Positions 56,061-64,000 of a stretch of 64,000 bases of DNA are shown piece by piece. The position numbers and the translations under genes are program-made. The DNA comes from Larix kaempferi (taxonomy: Eukaryota; Streptophyta; Pinopsida; Pinales; Pinaceae): positions 806,001-870,000 of the forward strand of contig BSBM01000442.1 in assembly GCA_027924585.1 (NCBI GenBank), read 5' to 3'. The notes beneath the pieces were generated by a model, which searched no databases, had not been told where the DNA came from, and was given only the letters and a program-made list of their open reading frames with translations. Within the stretch, counting starts at the first letter, position 1. Each line of letters begins with the position of its first letter.

Positions 56061-56195
56061 CTCTCATTGTAATCTCTTATCTATCTCAATTTTTATTCAC
56101 TACTTATATATTTGTCCTTATGGATTATGATCCATTGTCCTATTCAAATTGTATATTCAACAATTGAACTATTGTTCATATCTAGGAAATGAATT
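55965..56195 (+). repeat. LTR-like segment, copy 2
   Basis: Matches 39042-39256 in the same orientation. Its TATATA stretch has expanded to about 40 bp (56020-56057). No PBS follows here. Confidence 0.6.
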
Positions 56196-56241
56196 ATGTT
56201 CATTTCATAAACTATCCTGAACTAGGTCAGCTAACTCATCT

Positions 56242-56708
56242 TGAGAGAATCCTGAAATAAGAGTATTAAGTGAAACTCCCTGATCCGTACGCGCCTAGGT
56301 GCATGACGCGGACAACAGTTCGATTGAAGGAATCAACACTGTTATGGCAGAAGCATAAGAATAAGGAGCAAAACAGGAAATACACTACGCACAAGAATAC
56401 ACATATAGGCACACAGACAATATACAATAATGCGAACTGATCTTCTCTATTACTTTGATGGCGATCAAAAGATGATATATTACATTATTTTACATGCTTA
56501 TATAGAGTGCTGAGACACTTGGGTGTCTGCCCGTTACATCAGTTACAAGAGAAGTTAGAATGGTTTCAAGAAGTTCAACAGTTACAGTCGGCTGGAAGAC
56601 AGAGAGACAATTTGTCGTAGTCCGTCAGTCGCGAGTCGATGCTGAACTTGTCGAAGTCGATGACTGGTCGCAGTCGTGAACTTGTCGATGTTGATGCTGG
56701 GTGGATCA
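56242..56708 (-). repeat. Gypsy C 3' LTR
   Basis: On the minus strand it starts TGATCCACCCAGCATC just after the purine tract AAGGAAGGAGG (56712-56722). The U3 part (56560-56700) is rich in GTCGA words, with GAACTTGTCGA occurring twice. A TATATAAG box follows. The left edge at 56242 is the best TG...CA guess and could be off by tens of bases. Confidence 0.65.
56498..56505 (-). promoter_or_regulatory. TATA box of gypsy C LTR
   Basis: CTTATATA on the plus strand, TATATAAG on the minus, about 200 bp inside the LTR; the usual LTR promoter position. Confidence 0.55.
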
Positions 56709-56724
56709 TACCTCCTTCCTTAAG

Positions 56725-58066
56725 AAATAATGGTCCCCATTGTTTGCTCGCTTAGATGAGGAAAATTGTTGGTCATTTCAGTAGCAGAGTACCATTTTCC
56801 TTGTGCTGGGATCTATTCGGCTTTGGACACCTGAAATAAGGGAATTGTGTTCGTCCTTGTATGGCGTACTCGTCGTCCCATAATGGTGTCGCAGGGAAGA
56901 GGCTCCTGAACATCTGGATGGATGTATTCAGGTTCTACTGTCGATAAGTCATTTTGTTCCAACAATGGTGCATGGTATGGTCAAAGTAGATCCACATTAA
57001 ATACTGGATGCAGATGCAGGCATGAAGGAATGTCGAGCTGAAAAGCATTTTCCCCAATCTGCTCAAGAATACTGTATGGACCATATCACAAAGGTTTTAT
57101 TTTCTTGTATGGGCCAGTGAAGCGTTCCTTCGTGAGATGTAACTTTACCTTATCCCCAATTTGAAATGAATGAGGGATATGATGCTTGTCATTTCGGGCC
57201 TTAGATTTTACATTTGCACATTGCAACATTTCCTGTGCTTGCTTCTGGATGTTGCAAATTCGATCTCGAAACTTCAATGCGTTATCAACTTCTCGTCATT
57301 TATAGTTGGTGTCATTCCACTATGTCGAGGAACTGATTAAGTTGATACACGCTGAGGGTTGAAATCCATAACAAATCTCAAATGGACTCTTTCCCGTAGA
57401 GCTATGCTGATCACGATTGTAGCTGTGTTGTATATATGGAAGACTTTCATCCCATGTTTTTCTATGCTTGTGGTTGTACATGTGAAGCAGTTGTACCACC
57501 AAGCGATTCACAAATTCCGTCTGTCCGTCCGTCTGAGGATGGAAATCTTTCGATAGGGAGAGTCTTGTGTCGAGCTGCTGCTAGAGATTCTTCCAAAAGA
57601 TGCTGACAACTATGGCATCTCTATTGGAAATAATGGTTGTTGATAAACCATAGTGTCTCCAAACCTGTTCAAAGAAGAGCTGAGTGGTCTTCTATGCTGT
57701 CATAGTCTTCTTGCATGGAATGAGAATGGCCATCTAGGAAAATATGTTGACTACTACTAATATCATGTCATGCTGATGTTTGGTATTAGGATATCCCGTC
57801 AAGTAGTCCATAGAAATAGATTCCCATGGTCGACTAGGAACTGGAAAAGGTGTGTACAATCCTTGTCATCGATTAGGTGGTTTAACAATGGCACAAACCA
57901 CGCATGATCGAATGTACTTGTTGACGTCAGTTTTAAGTGAATTCCAAAAGAAATACTTCTGGAGAATAGCAAGGGTCTTTGCTACTCCAAAGTGTCCTGC
58001 TACAGTCTTTCTCTAGTGTGCGTCCCAAATGAGCTGCTGTCGATGCTCACCTGTCGGTACACAAAG
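56725..58066 (-). pseudogene. Gypsy C integrase with chromodomain-like tail
   Basis: One frame continues from RNase H with a few stops. First catalytic region: MILVVVNIF (V-V-D changed to V-V-N, codon at 57748-57746). Second: IISNRDAIV (S-D-R changed to S-N-R, codon at 57625-57623). Glu helix intact: QTDGQTEFVNRLVVQL. C-terminal: TWDESLPYIQHSYNRDQHSS, KVKLHLTKERFTGPYKKIKP (GPY/F module), HLHPVFNVDLL, then GRRVRHTRTNTIPLFQVSKA...FPHL, resembling a divergent chromodomain that would direct insertion. Two Asp-to-Asn changes predict no strand-transfer activity. Confidence 0.85.
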
Positions 58067-58692
58067 CTATCCAAGCTTGTATATCAAGGTGTCTTTCAAG
58101 AAATAGTCAGAGGTCAACGACTTATTGGTCTGAATATGTTGATAGACTGATGAAAATTCATTGTCTTCCTGATACAATTGAGACCAAGTGGTGGTGTCAT
58201 AACCCTGCATACTCATCACTGTAAAAATGAGAGTAATGGGCGGTCGACTTAGACAATCGACAATGACATTAGCTTTACCTTTCCGATACTTAATTACCAA
58301 TTGGAATTTTTGCAGGTAATTAATCCACTTGAGTTGTTGAGTTGTCTGTAATTTCGACTAGGATAGGGCGAACTGTAAAGGCTTGTGGTCAGTGAGAATG
58401 ACCATCTCCTTTCAAAGGATATAATGTCTCCATTGCTTAAGAGCTTGCACAATGACATACAGTTCTTTTTCATACGCCGAATATCTTCTAACAGTGTCGT
58501 TAAAAGTTTTAGAATAAAAAGTGACTGGGTGACCAGACTGAGTGATCACTGCGCCCAAGGCATAGTCTGATATTTCCATATCAATCTCAAAGGGTTGATA
58601 CAAATAAGGTAACACAAGTACTGGTGCAATACAAAGCTTGTGTTTTATATTTTCTAAAGCTTCTTGTTGTGTCCGTGTCCATTTGAAGATAG
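58067..58692 (-). pseudogene. Gypsy C RNase H
   Basis: The frame at 58615-58412 carries PFEIDMEISDYALGAVITQS (first Asp region with an altered spacing), HPVTFYSKTFNDTVRRYSAY, EKELYVIVQALKQWRHYIL (Glu). The frame at 58300-58067 carries the end VIKYRKGKANVIVDCLSRPP (catalytic Asp, A-D-x-L-S-R as V-D-C-L-S-R) and the integrase connector. Separated from RT by the LTR-type insertion. Confidence 0.85.
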
Positions 58693-58972
58693 TGTAATGT
58701 CCCCATTCAAATAAATCTCAAAAGAGAAAATTCCACCAATCTACTAGTTTCCTAGGTTGGGGTGGAAACATTAGATTTGGAATAAGGAGAGTAACACAAG
58801 TACCGGTGCAATACAAAGCTTTTGTTTTATATTTTCTAAAGCTTCTTGTTGTGTCGGTGTCCATTTGAAGATAGTGTAATGTCCCCATTCAAATAAATCT
58901 CAAAAGAGAAAATTACACCAATCTACTAGTTTCCTAGGTTGGGGTGGAAACATTAGATTTGGAATAAGGAGA
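58609..58972. repeat. 182-bp tandem duplication across an insertion junction
   Basis: Units 58609-58790 and 58791-58972 are identical at 178 of 182 positions (differences at the bases equivalent to TACTGG/TACCGG, GCTTGTG/GCTTTTG, TCCGTG/TCGGTG, ATTCC/ATTAC). Each unit joins ~84 bp of gypsy C RNase H to the first ~98 bp of the inserted LTR, so it arose after that insertion. Confidence 0.95.
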
Positions 58973-60638
58973 CTATAAAACCCAAAATGAACATTAGCTT
59001 GAAATAAATATATAAAAATGGGTTAAATAAATATTTATGATAGGAAAATAAGGTGGCACTTGGTCATGGAGACACATTGGTGGTGTGGGACCCACACAAA
59101 GCTAGATTCCTCATGCCACATGGCATCCTATTCTCACCCATTCGAATCCAAGGTGGAGTCTAATGTTCTTGGGGATTTGGAATTTCAATATACTTGGAAT
59201 GACTCAATGAAGGTCTAATTGTATTGGAAGAGGAAGAGGCATTTGAGAGATATTGAGAAACTTGGGCTAGATTCCCTAGCTTCTATGACAACAATGATGA
59301 AGATGTTATTACACTTATGACACAAATCATACCTGAATGCTGACATATGACATATATGAAATTTCAAGGCTAAAAATAGCCTCCAATAAGGTGCACAAGG
59401 GAGTTAGGGAAGCCAAAGAGACACCCATTTGAATTGAGGGAAGATGGAGACTAGGAATTGTTGGACAAGTGGCACACATTGGAATCTCTTCCCAACTTGA
59501 GTTGGAATGAGTATTTTGGAAGGAATTCAACCCATGGAGGACTTGAGAAGTTTATAAAATACAAGAACAAATAAGGAGAGTGTATTTTGACCATTTCTCA
59601 TTTTTCATATTGGAGATCATAGCTTGTCCATGCTTGTGGAGTGTTTACTCTACTTGCCTTAGTACCACTTTCGAGGGTGAAAGATTCCCATCCTAATTGG
59701 AAATTGGAGAGTCCATTCAGACCTTTCATTTGGATATAAAATGGAGTCATTTGTTTCAGGTTGAATCTATAGGTCTACTCGTGATATTATCTTCTTCAAC
59801 TTGTTTCCACACCTTTCTCACATTTCTCTTCATATTTTGGCTCTTGGAGGAAGGGCGCATTTGGTGAGATGCTGATCTCTTTGGGGAATCTCTTGTGGCC
59901 CCATTTATTTTTACTATGATATATTTAATCTGTATTTATTGCTCAGAATATTCTCAGGTCAAAATACCAAGTGAAACTATGTCAAAATACCAAACAATGT
60001 ACAAATGGTGCCAATTTCCTCATATCTTGTTATGAAAGCTTGAAGTTGCTTTATTTCGACTTGTATCAGTTCATATATGTGATTTTTATGATTTATGGAG
60101 ATTAATTAATGTCCTTAAGAAGTTTCATATACATTACATAAGCATTTGGATCATAAATCTCAAATTTCATAGCAAGTAGTGAAGTTTCCTATCATTTCCC
60201 CCTATGTGAAGACATGTCCACAAACCTCTAATTTATGGGAGTTGCATCAGCATTTAGGAACTGATTAATGATGCATTTGGTGTTACCATTGAAGTAATTT
60301 AACTAATCCATGTCTTTTTTCTGAAATTTGGGAGGTTGGTACTGCATTTGGGAAGTTATCTTTGTCCCCTACCCTTGGGGGTTTGAACCTCGAATTTGCT
60401 AGTAAGTTTCCCTATTTTATCCTGATTGTAAATGATTGGTGCAGAAGTCTTTTGAGAGTTTCCAAGAATCCATCAGACTCATTTTTATGTCTTAATACAT
60501 GTCAAACACATTCAGACCCAATTTGGAAGCATTCAGAGAAATTTGGAAGCATTTGAGTCATGACTAGTCTAAGGGTTGAATTGGCCAAAAAGTGCAATTT
60601 TTCCAATTTTACCAAATTTATTAAAAAGGGACACTACA
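58693..60638. mobile_element. LTR-type insertion in gypsy C (likely solo LTR)
   Basis: Starts TGTAATGTCCCC at 58693 (again at 58875 through the duplication) and ends GGGACACTACA at 60638; the ends are inverted (TGTARTGTCCC). Flanking GATAG (58688-58692) and GATAT (60639-60643) fit a 5-bp TSD with one change. About 1.76 kb after allowing for the duplication. No coding domain, PBS or PPT inside, so a solo LTR formed by LTR-LTR recombination is the simplest reading. It lies exactly between RT and RNase H of gypsy C. Confidence 0.8.
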
Positions 60639-60643
60639 GATAT

Positions 60644-61480
60644 CTTTCCCATTTCGTTTGGTAAATTGATTCAAAGGCTAGGCTATGTGACTGAAGCCGA
60701 GTATGAGTCGTCGATAGAAATTCACCAAACCAAGAAAAATTCTTAGTTCATGAATGCTTTGAGGAATGGGACAATATTTGAGGATTTGTACTTTGTCTGG
60801 ATTGACGTGAATGCCTGTAGAGTCAATTACATACCCCAAATATTTGATGCTTGTCATCGCAAAAGAACATTTGTCCATGTTTAAATAGATTCGATGTTGT
60901 TGGAGAGTGTCAAGGACTTGTCGTAGCTGTCCGACATGTTCTTCCCATGATCGACTGAAAATCAATATATCGTCGAGATAGAAAATGACCCATTTTCCGA
61001 TGAAGGGTCTAAGAATGTTATCCATATACCGCATAAAGGTCGCAGATGCATTGGTTAGGCCAAAAGGCATGACTAACCATTCAAACAATCCTTCCTTGGT
61101 CTTGAAAGCAGTTTTCCAGACATTTGCGGGCTCGATTGGAATCTGATGATATCCCGACTTGAGGTCAAGGTTAGTAAAGAACTTAACACCTTTTAGTAAA
61201 ATCGATGAGATCGTCTATCCGCGGCAGAGGGTATATTTTCTTTTTCAAAATTTTGTTGATTTCTCGGTAGTCGATGCTTATGCGCCAAGTCTCGTATTTC
61301 TTTGGAACGAGGACGACTGGACTTCCACAAGGAGAGGAACTGGGTTGGATATGACCTTTTTTGATCAAATCTTGAATTTCTCTATGAATCTATTCATTTT
61401 CGAGAATGGATATTCTGTAAACAGATGTGTTAGGTAATGAAGAACTAGGAGCAAGTTCAATAGAGTGGTTTACCTGGAAA
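60644..61480 (-). pseudogene. Gypsy C reverse transcriptase
   Basis: The frame at 61368-61183 has IKKGHIQPSSSPCGSPVVLV, KKYETWRISIDYREINKI (R-x-C/S-x-D-Y-R). After a frame change the frame at 61088-60678 has [40 protein letters not shown] (Y-L-D-D intact), [20 protein letters not shown] and [20 protein letters not shown]. Palm and thumb motifs are complete; only a frameshift between 61183 and 61088 and the downstream insertion break it. Confidence 0.9.
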
Positions 61481-62031
61481 TGTCAAGGTACTCCGTCTGG
61501 CTCTTGCAATAGGCTTCGATACTCGTCAAGCATGTTGTCGATTTGCTGCTTCTGTTAGTAGATGCACGGGTCGGTGAGTCGACTGGTTGCTGCATTATTC
61601 CTAGAATGTTGTGGCTTTATCATAATCAATGCAAACTTCTGAGCATGGTTGATGAGATTCTTCGTCTTTTTAGTAGATATCATTGCAACCATTGGTGTAG
61701 GTCGCCGCTCTGGTATGCCGTACCATTGATTTCGAATTCTGACAATCACCTTCTGAGGTCGTGACTAGTAACTTCCATGTCGGTCCCATAAGTAAGGTTT
61801 CCCAAACAAGCCGTCAGCTACGGAGAGAGGTGCCACATCGCAGAGTACATCTTCAAAAGGATTAATGAAGTAGGTGATTTTGCATTGTTGGGTGATCCTT
61901 TGTTCCTGTCCATCCTTCATCCAACCGATGTTATAAGGCTGAGGATGTGGAGTGGTAACAAGACCTAGATTCTTCACAATATCTTCAGAATAAAAGTTCT
62001 TCTGGCTCCCATTATCCACAATCAGATGCAA
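61481..62031 (-). pseudogene. Gypsy C protease region
   Basis: The frame at 62031-61765 starts MHLIVDNGSQKNFYSEDIVK: the D-S/T-G active site reads D-N-G. Then PHPQPYNIGWMKDGQEQRIT, CDVAPLSVADGLFGKPYLWD, the usual block between active site and RT in chromovirus polyproteins. The linker to RT follows (61749-61555). Confidence 0.82.
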
Positions 62032-62560
62032 TGGATTGCTTTGAAACCATATCTCTGTATGGAATAGGACGGTTCTCGTTCCTCCTCGTTGACGATAGTG
62101 GAGGCTTCTGGAGTTGTCGATGTCAAAAGGGTCGTTGTTTCTGGTTCAGATTCTACCAGAGTCTTGTCAAATGACTTGGATGTCGACACTTTTCCAAAAA
62201 TTTCTTCCGAGCTTTGCATTCATACGTATCATGCCAAGATGAGTTGTGGTAATCACACCATTTCCCGGTAGGGGGTTTCTTACTACGTTCCCTTTTGTCT
62301 TTCTGAGAATGCTTTTTTCCATGATCCTTATTTGTTGGAGTCGACTGAGAAGGTCTTGACTTGTTGAAGTTAGATGGTGCCTTCTTGTTGGGTGGTCTTC
62401 CTGTCAGTTTAGCCGCGAAGCATGCTTTTCCCTTCTGTTTGGTTTTGAGTTTGTTGGCATAGTGGAATGCATTCGCGAGCGTGTTGATAGTCAAAAAATC
62501 CATCTCCTGCTGAATGTACTAGGACAATCCGCTGACGACAGTTTCTCTTCTTCTTGGACA
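62032..62560 (-). pseudogene. Gypsy C gag, C-terminal part
   Basis: Upstream block RIGVQEEE and IQQEMDFLTINTLANAFHYA (end of the retrotransposon gag domain), then a basic linker (QKGKACFAAKLTGRPPNKKA) and the zinc finger KWCDYHNSSWHDTYECKARK, a C-x-x-H...H-x-x-x-x-C variant seen in this gypsy group. It ends in KTLVESEPETTT before protease. Two frame changes. Confidence 0.82.
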
Positions 62561-63408
62561 CCAATTCTAGCCATGAGTTGTTGACTCAAACCTAGTCGAC
62601 AAGGGTTCCCATCGCTGTCGACACCAACCCACCGCGATCTCCTTGAGCACCGGCCCAGACGGGTTTTACCCCGTCTAGAAACACCCGCGGAACATATGAG
62701 GTCTCACCCGAAGCGTTCAAGGGAGAGTGGACGGAACCATGTTTCCTCCGAATGAAGGAGGATGTTTGCGGCAACAATCACTTAACTTATCGCAACATTC
62801 AAAGATAGATACATGCATTCCGATTTAACATCATTCATGTTCATAGCATCTTTCAATAGGATCTTTCATCGCAACAAGTAAAACATTAAGAAAACATAGC
62901 ATCATTCATGAATCGCAACATGTATTACCATAAAAGATACATAGGGAATTTCACCAACTAGTTCCGTCATGTCATATCACTTTGGAAAAACCCTGATACA
63001 ATATATCTGCAAAACCACCAATAGCTCTTGATCTCAGATACAGACTCAAAGACGTGCACATTTAACATCTAAGGATCCATACTAAGATGATTCAACACTT
63101 ACAACTTATCTCTATATATAGGCTTCAGCCTTTACAATGCTTGTCCACTTACTAACAACTTCCTAACCGACACTTTGGACAAATGACCCAAAATCTAACT
63201 GACGCGGTCCAAATGACCCAAAAACCCGCATATTGCGGTACAACTGACTCAAAAATACATAATATGTGGTCCAAATGACCCAAAACCCACAAACTGCGGT
63301 CCAATTGACCAAAAATGCATAAAATAATCTTCTTTGCACCCAGGTTTCCACCTTCCGTGACATATTCTGATGTGTCGCAGCATCAGTGACGCTGTGATGC
63401 TACCTTAC
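62561..63408. other. Segment interrupting gypsy C gag
   Basis: Between the two recognisable gag parts is ~0.85 kb that does not read as gag. It contains a GC-rich part (62600-62760), an AT-rich part with repeated CATC/CGCAAC words (62770-62940), a TATATATAGG near 63113-63121 and a minisatellite. A small insertion (solo LTR or MITE) is plausible, but the ends were not fixed. Confidence 0.45.
63178..63325. repeat. Five-unit ~31-bp minisatellite
   Basis: Units start at about 63178, 63208, 63239, 63270 and 63300 with the core TCCAAATGACCCAAAA and end in (T)GCGG. Degenerate copies have TACAACTGACTCAAAA and TCCAATTGACCAAAAA. Confidence 0.85.
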
Positions 63409-64000
63409 CAAACCGCCTGCGAACAGGCCCCCAACACAATCTTGTGGCTCGCCCTCGAGCCACATCGGCAAGACATAGTGTACTCTGTGGTCTTGACTTT
63501 GAAATCCTCGTACTGCTGCTCGACCGTCGTCACCATTTCCTTTGCTACTGTAGCCACTTCCTGACTGTCGATGACATCCTAGGGCGATGGGTGCTCGATG
63601 AGCTTCGCGGCCACTTGTTGACGATGTTCCTGCACTGTCTGGAGAACTTCACCAGCCTTTGTCATGAACTGACCGCCAACATCTTGGAACTCCTTCAGCT
63701 GCGTAGCGCGCTTCTTTTGTCACTCATCGGCCTTGGCAACGCACTGCTACAAGTCTTTTAGATTTGCAGACTTGGAAACCTGCTCCATGGGTGGCATCAC
63801 GCACATTGCCGCCTTTAGTGTCGCCAACTACCCCTCGCCTTTAGTATTAACGTTTATGGTCACCTTCTTCAACTGTTGCAGCAATGCGTTTAAATCCTTT
63901 TCATCAGTCACAATCGCAGTTAGGGGAACCTCCACATTCCTGACCCGCGGCTCGGTGTTGATTGTGCCAACAGGTGGTTCCACTGCTTTTTCAGGTGCCT
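63409..64000 (-). pseudogene. Gypsy C gag, N-terminal part (cut by window edge)
   Basis: From 64000 leftwards one frame gives VGTINTEPRVRNVEVPLTAI, LNALLQQLKKVTINVNTKGE, stop, MPPMEQVSKSANLKDL, stop, KKRATQLKEFQDVGGQFMTK, AGEVLQTVQEHRQQVAAKLI, stop, VATVAKEMVTTVEQQYEDFK. The long helical, Leu/Val/Gln-rich pattern fits the N-terminal coiled coil of gypsy gag. The start lies beyond the window. It ends near 63409, where the interrupting segment begins. Confidence 0.7.

Larger units (their letters stand above)
56242..64000 (-). mobile_element. Gypsy C (chromovirus-like), runs off the window
   Basis: Minus-strand order from the right edge: gag (64000-63409 and 62560-62032), protease (62031-61481), RT (61480-60644), [LTR-type insertion 58693-60638], RNase H (58692-58067), integrase with a C-terminal chromodomain-like tail (58066-56725), PPT, 3' LTR (56708-56242). 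It is richer in CpG than its surroundings, so it is probably younger than gypsy A/B. The 5' LTR lies beyond the window. Confidence 0.88.

Noticed and set aside
39042-56195. Firm annotation of a single 17-kb LTR element
   Set aside because: Only short LTR-like matches were found and no TSD or PPT supports both ends, so it is listed only as a possibility.

Overview
The window looks like repeat-rich intergenic DNA from a seed plant with a large genome. A gymnosperm is plausible, but nothing here proves it. I see no intact host gene, no functional RNA gene and no bacterial features. Nearly everything recognisable is a transposable element: Ty1/copia and Ty3/gypsy LTR retrotransposons, two LINE lineages, a tRNA-derived SINE and a Mutator-like MITE. 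Most are old, with stops and frameshifts in every reading frame. Ends were defined by LTR termini (TG...CA), primer-binding sites resembling the initiator-Met tRNA complement (TGGTATCAGAGC), polypurine tracts and target-site duplications (TSDs).

Layout. 1-7.1 kb: AT-rich repeats. These include a CACGTG minisatellite, a diverged ~0.9-kb tandem duplication whose first copy holds a 274-bp MITE, a ~390-bp tandem duplication and two SINE copies. 7.1-8.1 kb: a LINE relic. 8.5-24.5 kb: two copies of one gypsy family lying head to head (A on -, B on +). Copy A is split by a 5.6-kb copia (D, 11639-17205). Copy B is split by a 2.3-kb non-autonomous LTR element (19409-21701). In both copies an RNase H-like domain lies downstream of the integrase. 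27.0-31.5 kb: a complete copia (F) with perfect TSD that keeps gag and a protease remnant but has no recognisable pol. 32.3-35.5 kb: a minus-strand gypsy gag preceded by ~1.6 kb of almost G-free, telomere-like sequence. 35.6-38.3 kb: a deleted minus-strand copia (E).

39.0-56.2 kb is a nest. An old plus-strand LINE ORF1 (DUF4283-like plus zinc knuckle) is split by copia G (40855-52246, TSD TTTGG). Copia G is in turn split by a minus-strand LINE (41750-47103, 17-bp TSD). That LINE is the best-preserved element here: ORF2 covers 1388 sense codons broken only by two TAG codons. 56.2-64.0 kb: a CpG-rich minus-strand chromovirus-like gypsy (C), interrupted by an LTR-type insertion and a local 182-bp tandem duplication spanning that insertion's edge. 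It runs off the window.

Because several insertions are bounded by TSDs, the order of many events can be read directly. Expression is most plausible for the LINE, but no element looks fully autonomous.
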